Below are positions 1-11,412 of a DNA stretch of 64,000 nt, one piece after another. A program made the translations under genes and the position numbers. Below the pieces are notes generated by a model. That model worked only from the letters and a program-made list of their open reading frames with translations, did not search any database and was not told the DNA's origin. Within the stretch, counting starts at the first letter, position 1, and each line of letters opens with the position of its first letter. Source of the stretch: Lantana camara (Eukaryota; Streptophyta; Magnoliopsida; Lamiales; Verbenaceae); contig CM074864.1 of assembly GCA_037501455.1 (NCBI GenBank), forward strand, positions 24,608,001 to 24,672,000, read 5' to 3'.

Positions 1-294
1 AGGCGTTTATATACATATTAGCGCAGATAGCATGCAAGTCATATTCTCGGGTAAAGATTTATAAAAGATAAATATACAAGCTCAATAATAATATAGCTTC
101 GCCCGAGAATACAACTATCAATATTAAATACTTGTTCTTTCATGCAATCGGTGAACATGCTTGCTTGCTTGTTAATCATTAGGTGATCATGCAATTCAAT
201 TATCATGCAATCGTGCGATATTGTAACCAATTAGCACATTCATGGAATGGAAATCATGCAATCGATACATGGCTTGCTTGTAACACAATAGGGT

Positions 295-603
295 TTGTTC
301 CTCCTGTGGTTGGACGGACAACCACCAGCTTTAAGACTAGCCCAACGCCCTCACAAAGGAGAACCTGGCCAGGAGAACACAGGTACACGATAAGGCTTTG
401 TTCTTCTTGTGGTTGGACGGACAACCACCAGCCTGAAGACCAGCCCAGCGCCCTCACTAAAGAGGACCTGGCCAAGAGAACACACGTACACGATAGGGTA
501 TTGTTCTTCCTGTGGTTGGACGGTCAACCACCATCTCTGAGACCAGCCCAGCACCCTCACTAAGGAGAGCCTGGCCAGGAGAACGCACGTACTTGCTTTC
601 ATG
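295..603. repeat. Three tandem copies of a 103-bp unit in LTR-A
   Basis: Units start at 295, 398 and 501 with TTGTTC(T/C)TC and are clearly alike over their whole length. Each contains an inverted repeat with arms GTGGTTG and CAACCAC around a 6-base centre (GACGGA, or GACGGT in the third copy). The open frames across this stretch on both strands are a by-product of the periodicity (103 is not a multiple of three) and are not credible genes. In LTR-A the array lies in what would be the second LTR intron. Confidence 0.9.
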
Positions 604-775
604 AACATGACATGCTTGATTCGTGAACACTAACATAACCTACTTGCTTAATTCGTGAACAATAATATAACTTGAAATGGTAAGTGGTTTCATGAAATTA
701 TAATATAAATACCTTTTGGCCGAAATATCACATAAAGGTTATACGGGTTCTATATAACTAGAAGTTAAACCTCAC

Positions 776-846
776 CTGACAGGCGACACACGACTCGTGA
801 ATGCGTGAACGTGCTCATGCTCGACAATCTCCGCCCTGGAGAATAA
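776..846 (-). other. Predicted LTR exon 2 of LTR-A, fused to exon 1
   Basis: On the minus strand, ...CTTTCAAG (ending at 847) is joined directly to TTATTCTCCAGGGCGGAG (from 846). In LTR-D the same two blocks are separated by 803 bp starting GTATCT and ending TTCTTGTCTAG. The block ends with CAG followed by GTGAGGTTTA, a donor-like site found at the same place in the other LTRs. Its length here is 71 bp, against 68-90 bp elsewhere. The exon status is inferred from splice-site consensus and this presence/absence comparison; no transcript data were available. Confidence 0.55.
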
Positions 847-1438
847 CTTGAAAGAAAATAGAAGAAGAAGAAGAAGAAGATGAAGATGGATGCTTGAGCT
901 TAAAAGCTTGGAATTTCTTGAATAAACTTGGATGATTGGATGCAATCTCTTCTTCCTTCTTTGGGGTTGTGGTTCGGTGAGAGCAAGAAGCAAATTTGGG
1001 ATGATTGGCATGAAAAATGAAGATGATGATTGTGGAAGAAATGTATATCACGATATATTTGGCCAAAATATATTATTTATGATCAAATCCCTAAAGTTCT
1101 ATAAGTTATGCAATTGAGTATCAAAAGTTTGGAAATGATCAATTAGGTCCAAAGGTTTGCATGCAATTTAGTCCCTCAATTGAAATGAATGAGCAATTAA
1201 GGACAATTGTGCAATTAATACAAATTGGACAATTAATTCATGTAACAATTAAATTCCATTTATTCAATAATTCCCAAGTTGACACATTTTCATATATTTT
1301 CACGTATGTTGAACACAATTTATAGAAATTAATACAACACGTATAAATTGAATAAAAGAAATTAATAAAATAAAACCCTAACGCTCGAAACTCACACGTG
1401 TCGAGCGTACCTGACTGTCTGAAATTCGGGGCGTTACA

Positions 1439-3711
1439 GTTTTGGTTGAGCTTTGAGGTGGTTTTTGCTTCCTTCTCCTTCCCCTTCGAGCAACCCCTAT
1501 TTCTGTCTCTTTTTCTCGCCCAGAAGGTCTAACCGGGCGGGTAGATTTTTGCCCACAAAACTACCCGGGCGGGTAGTTTAGTACAAAAGGTTTCTGCACC
1601 TGCTCTCCCAAGCCGGGTAAATTTCTACCTTGTTTTTCCCCGGCCGGGTACTCCCTCATACGACCTCCGATTGACCTGATTTTTAAGCCGTTGGAAACCT
1701 CTTGAAGTCTAGAACAAACTCCAATCAGAATCAACTCAATATATTATCTCATTGGTGAGATATAATCAATTATTTTTGGTGTCGCCATGTTACCGACAAT
1801 CTGCTTTCACCCAACTTCGAGCCTATGCCATTTTCACCTCACTTTGAACTACAAGTCGAAACACATACCATTTTAAAGGTATATGTATCTAGTTTCATTT
1901 CCAATAAACAGAACTCAATTCCAACTTCTATAACTCAATATATATTCAATTCTTTACAGCTTGCGCATTCCCAAAAAATGTCAGCTTTTCCTAACCTTTG
2001 CCAAAAACCGTTTTATCGCCTTCCTTTCACCTCCTCGACCTCTTATTTGACTTACATGCATTGTATACATGTCTAATTGAACGATTAAATCATTTATGTG
2101 TCTAAATGACATTACTTGTGCTCATGAACACGATCACACCATTTCATGACATAATTATGATTTAATACTTATTGAATCATGCCATAACATGATGCACCAC
2201 TTCATGAACATCGCCGTGCGTCCTACTTGGTGTCATTATTGAGTCGTGTCTCACAAGTATACCGTGTTTCCTTTCTTGTACAGTGTTCTCCTCGGTGGAG
2301 ATGTTTGTGGTTCGTGGTCTTTCTTTCTTGGTCCTTTTTGCACACTTGGAGGTGAGGGTTTTCTTTATAAACGACCTATAACCTTGCATGAATTCAAAGT
2401 ATGCCAAATGGTTTTCATATTAAAGTTGACCATATATTTTATGCCGGCTATGTACCGGAAATGATTTATAAACTGCATAGTGTTAATCCTGGCCTGTTTT
2501 GCGAGATATTCCTGATTGCCCCCTGCTTTCCTAGCGCTGGGCTAGCCGGTGTGGATCTTGTACCTGTTCCTGGGGCCCAGGGGCTTGTGTATTGAGGGAA
2601 CCGGGGAGGTATCGGGCCGACGGTGAACTCTTGCACAGGTCCCATCCTGTTGGACTACCCGGATACCCACCAGGAGGTTTGGTGGGAGATGGGGCTCCGA
2701 TCTGAGGGAGTCATGAACCCGAAGATTACCCTGATACGCGGATGTGGAGGTTAGCTACCGGCCACATTGTACCCGGAGAAAGGAGATTAATTTGTACTTG
2801 TTTTTCCCGCCTGATAATTAATTATAACTCTTATTTCCTGCTTGTTTCCTGATTACCTGCTTGTACCTGTCATTTAATTAGTGAAAAGAGGAGTACAGGA
2901 TGGATTAATTACCCGTTCTCACCGGGTCCCCTAAAATGTTAAGCATAGATATCCGTAACCTCTGGTATGTCTCAGTCCCTGTTCAGCACCGGAGCTCGTG
3001 GATCGTATAGGTAAAGTGGGCATCAACAGAGGCGTACGGATATCGACACATGTATATTATATCTCATTTACGTGACTTGCATGCCCTGACATAATTCCAC
3101 CCGCACGTATTGATTTAACCTTGATTCCTGTCTCCTGATTTCCTGATTAGATATGTATATGCGTGTGTACCCCCTTCAGTCAGTCAGTTGGCTGACCCCT
3201 CCCTCTCGTTGTTTTTAGTGTCTGTCTTGCAGGCTCTGTGGTCGTTAGGCAGGAGTCTTTTAAAGTCTTTGATTGAGTCTTGGTCCTGTTGGCATTGCAT
3301 CGTAATGTAACTTTATTTCCTGCTTGTAACTGGGCTATGTAAGCCACTCTGTATAGTTATTAGTTTATTGAACTCGGGACAGGTTTCTAGGGCCCTAGTT
3401 GAACCCGTTTATATGTTATTGCATTGTATTGATTCGGGACAGGTTAGGACAAGATCTTGAACTAGTTGGACCCGTATTTACATTCTTGTATAAATTGAAA
3501 TTTTATATTGGATTGTGATTGCATGATTACATTGCTTCCGTATTCTTGGTTTTGTTGAATTGATTGGTACAGGGTCTAGTCCCGCCTAACAAGTTGTTTT
3601 TTTTTTCTGTCTCCGTTCACCGTGACCTTGGTTCATGTATGGACTTCCATCTCATGTGTGGATCGGGATCTCGGTGTGGGGGATGTGGGGCCCTCCGTTC
3701 GGGGTGTCACA
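1439..3711 (+). mobile_element. LTR-C, right part of a long LTR inserted in the 5' LTR of element B
   Basis: This segment ends in the typical 3' LTR block (GTGTGGGGGATGTGG ... GGGGTGTCACA) at 3711, after which sequence matching the 3' LTR of B begins. LTR-A splits it on the left, and its own start lies outside the window. The following bases (CGTTC, 3712-3716) would be its target duplication, but the partner is not visible. It carries the common layout: a palindrome cluster (1529-1655), acceptor TTTCTTGTACAG (to 2283), exon 2 (2284-2351), donor GTGAGGG, and a downstream CTTGCAG. No coding capacity is seen. It is probably a solo LTR; one end of a longer element cannot be excluded. Confidence 0.7.
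1529..1655. repeat. Palindrome cluster in LTR-C (CTACCCG...CGGGTAG type)
   Basis: Four related units lie here: CTAACCGGGCGGGTAG (1529-1544), CTACCCGGGCGGGTAG (1561-1576, arms CTACCCG/CGGGTAG with a GG centre), AGCCGGGTAAATTT near 1611, and CCCGGCCGGGTACTCCC (1639-1655). They sit upstream of acceptor 1 of this LTR, as in the other LTRs of the window. Confidence 0.7.
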
Positions 3712-5207
3712 CGTTCTCTGTTCTGTTGGTGTAAGGTGAGGTTAGGTTATAGTTAAACCCTATGAAATGTGCTCGTTTTCTTTGCATGCGAACTATAACC
3801 TTAAGTATAAGTAAATATGTGCGAAATATGTAAGTTTATGAATTTGCTAAGACTTTGCAAGTACGACACACTATGTATAAGCCTATTTATGCTTGTTCTG
3901 ATTCGGTATGATTTGTTATATTCGCAACATTAACTATGCTTCAAACCGTATGCCTCTTCTGAGCCGAATGCTACAAGCTATGGATATGTTATGGATTTGC
4001 CACGGAGAGGTATGTAAAGCGTAGTGGTTGCAAGGTAAGGTATATTATGTAAGTTATGATACGTTAAGTTCTGTGGCGGGTTATGTTATGCTCTGATATG
4101 ATATGTTTTGGCATGATGGGCCCCGGAGATGTGGGTTAGGAATCCCGGTGGCATCGGGCCATCGGGCTCGACCTAGACATATTCTCCAAGTTTATAGGAC
4201 TAACTCGAAACCAGCCAGGAGGGTTGGCAGAGGGATGGGAACCTGAGGGTTTGAGTGTTCGTGCTCCCCTCGTCTGTATGGATGGTTAGGGTCGTGCAAC
4301 ACTTCCATCACTGGAGAAGGAGGTATGTTTGATATGTCTATTTTGTTTTGATATGTATGATATGTTATGATTCGTATGAGGAGCCCAGGATGGGATTTGT
4401 TATTCATACCCGCCGAGTTTTGTATGTATGCTCTGTTAAGTTCGTGAAACGGGGATAAACTATTAATTAAGTTAAAATATGGATCTTTTGGAAGTATAAG
4501 TTAAGATAAGAAATGTTTTGATGTGATAAGGTATGTTTGGAAATGTTCGATACGTATGAGTTTGTTAAGTTATGTATTGTTTCGTTTTGGTAAGAATCCC
4601 TTTATGTATGTATCACGGGCAAAGTTTAGTATGCAAAAACTATCCCTGAGTTTACGAACCATGTGACTTGAATGTGCTTTGCTCTCTTTATATATATTCA
4701 GTCCGTGTGACTGACCCCTCTCTTTTATTTTTAGTGTGCAGATGTTGCTTGGAGGTCGAGTTAGGCGGTGTGTCGAGTCCTTGGAGTCTGTCGTTTCTTT
4801 GGTTGCGCTTGGGTCTGTTGCATTTCATATGATTCAGAGTTTGTATAAGTATGTTAGTATGTTATGTAAGCATTGTTAATTTATGTAATATGATTTCGGG
4901 ACAGGCTTCTAGGAACAAATTTGAACCCATTTACATTTATGATTATTATTAATTTCGGGATTAGGTATCTATGCTAGTTGAACCCGTCACCTGTTGCTTG
5001 AGCTTTATTATTTGAATGAATGTTTAGCTTCGACATACACTTCAGCTTTATGGTTTGTTTTGTTACAGGGTCTACGTTCCGCCTAGCTTAGGTGTGTCTC
5101 TCAGTCTCCCGTTTGCCTCTGCTTGGATCATGTACGGGTTTTCCATTTCGTATGTGAATTAGGCTTAGGTGCTGGGGATGTGGTGACCCACTGTGCTGGG
5201 TGCTACA
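3712..5207 (+). mobile_element. Element B, visible part of the 5' LTR
   Basis: This matches 25616-27124 closely along its whole length, including the end GTGCTGGGTGCTACA. It is followed after 8 bp by a tRNA-Met primer-binding site, so it is the 3' part of the 5' LTR of a + strand Ty3/gypsy element. The first part is displaced beyond the left edge by LTR-C. The B LTR carries GTGAGGTTAGG just inside 3712 (donor 2), and TTTTAGTGTGCAGATG near 4732-4747, the equivalent of acceptor 2. No coding sequence is seen. Confidence 0.85.
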
Positions 5208-5215
5208 TCCTGAGG

Positions 5216-5228
5216 TGGTATCAGAGCT
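5216..5228 (+). other. Primer-binding site of element B (initiator tRNA-Met)
   Basis: TGGTATCAGAGCT begins 8 bp after the LTR end (CTACA, 5207). It is complementary to the 3' end of plant initiator tRNA-Met, the usual primer of chromovirus-type Ty3/gypsy elements. Confidence 0.9.
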
Positions 5229-5463
5229 CTAGGTTGCAAAACCTAAGTTCAGTATCGTGTTGCGTCAATCTAAATTGAACGACATAGGACAATGTGGTTA
5301 TGTGCTTGCATTTGCATCGTGATTTGCTATGATATGAATCTGAAATTACCTTTTTGTTGATTTCATATCTTGTGTTGCATCGGATTTCTAAAGTGCTCTT
5401 ACCAGACTTAAATATGTGACATTCTCATGTACTAACCGACATATATATATCCATTTTGTAGTT

Positions 5464-6342
5464 GTGGAAATTTTCAGGACGCCACCGCGACGACAAGATT
5501 TTGGTCAACCGACGCATCAACATCCTTATAATCAAGAGCAACATCATGCCAAGATGCAACCTATGACGATGTTATATCATGATTCCAAGGCATTCAACCC
5601 TCCCTAATTCAGAGAAGGTGATGATATCCGGGCTGAAGAGTGGATTTCAGAGATAGAGAGTATCTTCGTAGTGTGGATGTGCAACTCTTAAGATATGGCT
5701 CACCTTGCCATAATACTCCTACAAGGACAAGCAAGAAAATGGTGGAAAAGAGTTATCCCACGAATTAAAGCAACGAGCGAAGGATTAATGTGGGATGCCT
5801 TCATTCGAGAGTTTAGAAAGAGGTACACAACTGCCATTTTACGAGACTGAAGATATGAGGAGTTCCTCACTCTAAAACAAGGAGACAAAATGGTCATGGA
5901 GTACATTGAAGAATTCGAGAGGCTAGGCACTTACGTGCCTCACATTATGAGCAATGATGAAATGAAGACTTGGTACTTTATGGAAGGACTTTAGGATGAG
6001 TTCAAGGAGGCCCTAATTGCGGAGAATACGAGTACATGGGATAAAGTTACAACGAAAGCTTTAAGGGTTGAGAACCGAAGATTAACAAGAGGTAAGGAAG
6101 AAGAGAATTTGGGATCGAGAGGTGAGTTAGGGTTTTGTGCAAATCTTCAAGTGGAAGAAAGATTCCATCTCCTCGATACTCAAGTTAAGAAGAAGATTCG
6201 TGGGAAGAAGCATAAGGCCGGAGATCCTTCAAAACCAAGGAAAGAACCTCAACCATGTGCCTATTGTGGAGGAACTAACCATGCTTACAACATGTGTTTG
6301 GATCGGTTGAAGAAGTGCTACGCTTGTGGGTCAAGGAGCACA
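5464..6342 (+). pseudogene. gag: Broken Ty3/gypsy gag of element B
   Basis: One frame can be followed through four in-frame stops: TAA after FNPP (5605), TAA after VVWMCNS, TGA after ATILRD, and TAG after WYFMEGL. It shows the retrotransposon gag order: FNPP-FREGDD..AEEWISEIE near the start, LLQGQARKWWK, WDAFIREFRKRY, FLTLKQGDKMVMEYIEEFE, and a C-terminal CCHC zinc knuckle CAYCGGTNHAYNMC (6256-6297). A splice-acceptor-like AATTTTCAG ends at 5477, just before the coding similarity. Gag forms the particle and the knuckle binds the RNA. With these stops the copy cannot make full Gag. No protease, RT or integrase follows. Confidence 0.85.
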
Positions 6343-7016
6343 TGGTCTCTGAATGTGATCAGTCAAGAGCTAACAAATAACGGAACCGAGATCAAAATCT
6401 TTGAACCAGAAACCCACACGAATCTAGGGATGGAGGTATTTGCATCCATGGCACGTGCATCCATAACATATTTAAAATTCTGCACTTATTTAGTTGATGT
6501 ACCATAATTGCCAATTATAACTTTCTTATGTGCTCAAGTGGATATTACATGATGCATAATATCAGCATATATAACCCAACATGCATATTCCGTGTTTGTT
6601 TGATAGAATGGCGTTTCTTTCAACCTCCATGCTTTGTGTTTGATGAAGTTGGAAGGGATGGCTAGAGTAAGGGTCGGAATTAAGGACCCCTTTTTAGATC
6701 AAGTTGAAGATTATAGGGTGACACGGAGACTGTGTTGAGAAGATTAGTTTGGGAAGTTTATAAGCAAGATTGAAGATTCAAAAAAATTGAAACTCACCTT
6801 GAAGGAGCTCCTAATGAGGCACAAAATAGAGTTAATCTAAATCTCGGGGTATAGGGATTTAATTCATTAATCAACCGTGCTTTTAAAGAAGGAAATTGAA
6901 GAGAGTTAAAAGAAGACTTTGGTCGGGCTCTTGAGGGACTTTGAAGGATCAAGATAAAATCTTGAAGGAAGTTGTAAGTTAAGGACGAGATAGTAAGAAG
7001 CAAAGTTGGCAACTAA
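6343..7016 (+). other. Non-coding remainder of B internal region, left of the CACTA insertion
   Basis: After the zinc knuckle the frame runs on to 6507 without recognisable domains. The rest has no similarity I can name. TAA at 7014-7016 is the left target duplication of the CACTA element. Confidence 0.6.
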
Positions 7017-7739
7017 CACTACAAGAAAAATGGCTTGTTATTACAATTTTTTTGTTACGATCATTTGATGGTAGTAAAAGATAGATATTTACTATAATTT
7101 ATTGTGCATAGTAAATAATTATGGAATAAGACACTTATTTACTACGAAACCACTATCGTAGTAAATAGTATATCAAAACAACGTAGTTTTGATACTTTTT
7201 GCTACAAAATATTATTAGATTCTTAAATAATGTCTTATAAAAATTTGACATATATTTTTATTCCCATAAATTATTTAGTATCAAACAAAAACATATTACT
7301 TTCTGAAATTTTAAAATCATATTATATAATTTTTTGGTAGACTTAAAATATTATTATATTTCAAATTTTAAAAAATTTCTTTATTAATAAAATGAATATA
7401 TGTTAAATTTCTTATATATCATTTATTAAATATTTTGACTAAAGCTAAAAAAAATGTAAAATTTTTGAATTCCAAAACTTAAAATACATGATAGAATCAT
7501 CTAAAAATTATTAACTAAAAACTTGAGAAAAATGTTAAATATATGTTGAAGATTTTAAATTTAGTAAAATAAAAAACTCAAAAATATTAATATTGCTTCA
7601 TAGAGCAAAACTTAAAATTTTAAAAACTTAAAATTCTTGTACACGACAAAAAGGAAAAAGAAATCCCACCAAAAATACCTCTTGCCCCATTTTAGCTGAA
7701 ACCCTCATTTCTCTTTTAAGAAATAAACATCTGAAATTT

Positions 7740-8025
7740 CTTCAAACGGGGAGGTCTTCGACGGCAGATCCCAAGGCTGAGCGAGCTTCCAGCACAGGTC
7801 TTCGACGGTGGATCTCAAGGCGGAGCTTTCAGAGCAGGCCTTCGATGGCGGATCTCAAGGCGGAGGTCTTCGACGGCACTCCCAACAAGCCCTACGAGAA
7901 GTTATTTGTCTCAAGGAGAAGCAAAAGGAAATCGAGCGCGAGGCGGATTTGAAGGAAGAGGAGCCTTTGGAGAGGTCGAAAATTTTCTCTCTCTTTAACC
8001 TAATTGACATTTCCATGTTTCTGTA
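7740..8025 (+). other. Possible captured 5' exon, not identified
   Basis: This GC-richer stretch inside the CACTA element contains repeated GGTCTTCGACGGC and GGCGGATCTCAAGG blocks (7751-7880). An open frame from 7808 ends with a charged segment (CLKEKQKEIEREADLKEEE) and then GTAGATCTCC, a possible donor. It precedes the kinase exons and may be the captured 5' end of the same or another host gene. I do not recognise the protein. Confidence 0.35.
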
Positions 8026-8113
8026 GATCTCCTTATTTATTCAGATTCTTTAATTCCTTTTCTTGAAGTTTCGACAATGAAATTTCTTAATGCCTCTTCA
8101 TGCTTTTAAATAG

Positions 8114-9305
8114 GTTGAACATGTGAAAGCTGAAAGGAATTTACTCGCTGAAATTGCAAGCAACTTCATTGTGAAACTTTATTGTTCATTTCATTATGAA
8201 GTTGTCCCATTTTGGCCTCAGCAAGCCTCTTGACTGCTCAAATTTATCTACGATAAGTGGATAGCAACCAATCAACGGAGAGGGTGAATGAGCTAATGCC
8301 AATGGGTGCTTCCCAGATAAGGAGATGGAAGCAATTGGAAGAGTCCTCTTGAAAAGCTGAAGCATTGGCAAATGAACAACAGGACACAAGTAAACAAGAT
8401 CTTACCTTGTTTTATGTAATATGCTTTTTTGTTTATTTTTTGGTTTTAAAGAAATAATTTTCTTCTCGTAGGCCTTTTCAACAGTTGGGACTCCTGATTA
8501 CATTGCTCTAGAAGTATTAATGAAGAATGGTTATGGGGTGGAATGCGATTGGTTAGTTTCAAAACAATTGATTCAGCTTATTTCTGTTGGGAATTGTAAA
8601 ATATGCATGCCAAATATCCAACTAGTTTTTGAAAGAGAATTATGATTTATGATTAAATGAGTGGAAATATCATTATATCTTGAATGTGAGTAACCTATGT
8701 ACTTGCAGGTGGTCACTTAGTGCTATTATGTAAGAGATGTTTGTTGGCTATCCTCCATTCTACTCGGATGATCCTATTATGACATGCAAAAAGGTGCCCA
8801 TTTGATCAAGTTCTTGTTTTACCTGCATTTGTTAAAATCTCTAACATTCAATCTAGACTTAGACACATGTAAAAAATTAAATTCTAATAATGAGTTTCTT
8901 TAAAAGCTACTTATCTGGTTTAATGTCTGAGTCTGACAGATTGTGCATTGGAGTAGTCACCTAAAATTTCTAAATGAAGCACAGATAACCCCTAAAGCAA
9001 AGGTTGTGGTGGGGCAGATGAAATAAAGGTATTATTTCCCAGATTTCGTGTTGTTTTGAGATAATCTTATCCCCCCATTACAGTTTATTTTTAAAACAAA
9101 AACTGCTGGTTGGTGATGGATGAGTTTAAACTCATGATCTCTCCTTGTGGGAGGCTATCTTTTCTTTTTCCCTCACAACATAGTTATCTTCAGGCTCATC
9201 CACGGTTCAAAGACACAAAGTGGGACCTACTTTATGAAATGGACAGCGTGCAAACTAGACGTGAATTGGGAACTTGACACTCAGAATTTTATGAAATATG
9301 ATGAG
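8114..9305 (+). pseudogene. Captured, broken NDR-family AGC kinase gene fragment
   Basis: Five exon-like blocks are separated by GT-AG introns: 8114-8389, 8472-8551, 8709-8793, 8940-9028 and 9194-9305. They encode, in order, VEHVKAERNLLAEIASNF; a DFG-region relic reading [44 protein letters not shown]-stop-EMFVGYPPFYSDD; HWSSHLKF...GADEIK; and AHPRFKD...WELDTQNFMKYDE. This is the order in plant NDR (MOB-binding, LATS-related) kinases, which phosphorylate Ser/Thr in growth and cytoskeleton control. Exon 1 fuses the segment before the catalytic loop directly to the DFG region, so the catalytic loop is gone and the glycine loop is not seen. DFG is HFG, APE is ALE, and a Tyr codon is TAA. Retained introns show capture from DNA, not mRNA. 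Confidence 0.85.
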
Positions 9306-11412
9306 TTAAACTCTTGAGTACCTTACACTCTATTTTGAACTCTTTAGTGAAGTGGATGGGGGTTCTATTTGAAACAACCTGATTTATTATCTTCAATTGT
9401 GTTTGTTGCATGTCCCAGATTGTTCTTACTTTTCAAATTATTAGATATGAGTGAAGTTGATTATTTTCCAACTTGGACTATTTACATGAGTGAATCTGTT
9501 GTATTAATACATGTATAAATCGCATATACATGATTATCTTGGAATTATCTTGGTATAGATGGACACGTGGGTTGGTTGGTCTAGACAGATTCACAATTTT
9601 TTTAGTTGGCTGGTGAGACTACATAATTCTGAAAGCAGACAAAAAGCCAGCTACTATTATCTTCTCTAATGCCCAAAGAGAAATGAGATTATCATGCATT
9701 TTTCGAATTCGGCTTTGACAAGGCTTTTTCCTTCATGAGACATTTCTTGGGAAAATAATTTAACAATAATTGAAATTTGTTAGTCTTTAACATCACTCAA
9801 ATTTTCTCGCACGGTTGATGCATGCATTTATTTTCTTTTCTCCTTGTCGTCTGTTCAAGTCATACATACTTGTACATAGAAATGCACATGTTGATTGTTT
9901 ATGAAATGACTTGAAAGAATATCGACAATTATCCTCTTCCCTCATAATGATGATATGGTGTTGTATGCTCTCTCCTTTCATGACCCCAAAAGAAGTAAAA
10001 CAAAATGGAGTGCTAAACATTTAACTATTTCTTTCAACCAATCAGCTGGTAACAAATTTATTTGCTAGCAGTAGGAATAAATAAGTAATTTTCTGACTGA
10101 GGATTTTACTACCTTTAGCCATGCTGCTGATGTATGGATGCTCTACACTTAATATTGATATTTTATAATATTAATATTAACCTAATTCATGTCAATTTTT
10201 AATTATTTTCAACCCTTCAAATAATATTTAATGTGCGTGCTACATATGTTTGAGCCATACATGTTTATGAGTTGAAGCATGTTATTAGTTACAGCTTTGA
10301 ATTTTTTTATTATTCTGTTCTTGTAACAGTGTTTGAAATTTTTGCCTTTGATATATGTTGGTTTCGTGATCTATGTTTGTTGCTATTTTAGCAAATGTAT
10401 CACATATATATCCATTAGGGATCAGTCTGATTTTCTTTTTTTTTTTCTTGGATGAAAGATCAGTCTGATTAATGTACTGGTTTTTGCATATTCTTTAGTT
10501 GTGTAGTATTGCAGATTAGACAAAGTTGTAGATTTGTTGGTTGTGTAGTATTGCGGAGTAGCAGACAAAGAGGAAGAGTAAGTCCATTTCTTACAATATT
10601 TGTGCTTACTGAATAGTTTATTTGTCAACTTTACTCCATTATAGGTGGAATTACGACGGGGAATCCAAATGTTGAAGATTTTCAAGGATTATATGATTGC
10701 TGAGACATATCTAGATTTTGCATATTATGATAGATCAAATAGGAGATAAATAGTAGTACAAATTATCTTTTGGCGGATTTGTGTTCAAGATTAATATAGT
10801 ACATCTTGTTAATCATGTAGTTGAAGACTGTGGGAAAGAATCTTGTGAATTCATATTTGTAGGGATTTGTCTTTTTGTAATACATTGTTATGTTAGTGAT
10901 GTTATTGAAAATTATTATTTTGATTATACATATTTGATGTCTTATTGTATTGTATTTTGGTTTGGATGATGATAGTTATTAATTTAAATCAAGAAAATAA
11001 GAAAAAAAAATACAATTTAATAAAAATTATGTAATAATTATCATAATAATTTTTTTTTACTACGAAATATGGATAGTAGTGAATACTGTCTTTTAAACTT
11101 GAAATGTTTTCGCTACAAAGTTTTGATGGTAGCTAATTTATATTTTTTACTACGATTAGCATATTCATTGTAAAAATTAGATGTATTTGTCTCATATTTG
11201 CTAGGAAATATTGTCCGTAGTAAAAGCTAATATTTTCGTAGTAAAAAGTTTTTGCTACGATCATTTGATCGTAGTATAATATTTGTTATGGCCACATCAA
11301 CTACGATCAGAAATTCGTAGTAAATGCATAGCCAAAGAGTTTTTACTACGAATTTTGGCCTTTTACTACGATTATTTGTCCGTAATAAAAGACAGTTTTT
11401 CTTGTAGTGTAA

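Larger units (their letters stand above)
1..1438 (-). mobile_element. LTR-A, partial Ty3/gypsy-type long LTR
   Basis: The right edge reads ...GGGGCGTTACA, so on the minus strand the LTR begins TGTAACGCCCCGAATTTC. Its left part lies outside the window, so length and target duplication cannot be tested. The closest relative here is LTR-D (45019-47755). They share the start, the block around TTATTCTCC-GGGCGGAG, the TGTCAGGTGAGGTTTA block and the ...CCGTATAACC block. LTR-A interrupts LTR-C, whose sequence resumes at 1439. Oddity: A lacks an 803-bp segment that D has, exactly between a splice donor and acceptor (junction at 846/847). It could be a solo LTR or one end of a full element. Confidence 0.8.
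7017..11409. mobile_element. CACTA transposon carrying host gene pieces (Pack-CACTA type), 4393 bp
   Basis: The left end is CACTACAAGAAAAATGG and the right end ...TTTTTCTTGTAGTG, giving terminal inverted repeats of 14 bases (CACTACAAGAAAAA). A 3-bp duplication TAA flanks both sides (7014-7016, 11410-11412). Both are diagnostic of the CACTA (En/Spm) superfamily. Both ends are dense in TACTACGA/TCGTAGTA subterminal motifs (7060-7200 and 11055-11400), where the transposase would bind. No transposase is seen, so the copy is non-autonomous. The interior (about 7740-9305) carries exons and introns of a captured kinase gene. From 9306 to about 11050 the DNA is AT-rich and unrecognised; it includes a near-duplicate GTTGTGTAGTATTGC at 10498 and 10540. 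Confidence 0.9.

Noticed and set aside
183..608. Open frames of 126, 73 and 85 residues
   Set aside because: They are produced by the 103-bp tandem repeats; frames on both strands are open and no domain is visible.
1961..2076. Poly-A signal or host exon in LTR-C
   Set aside because: Similarity to the B LTR (22560-22790) shows ordinary LTR sequence with no conserved frame.
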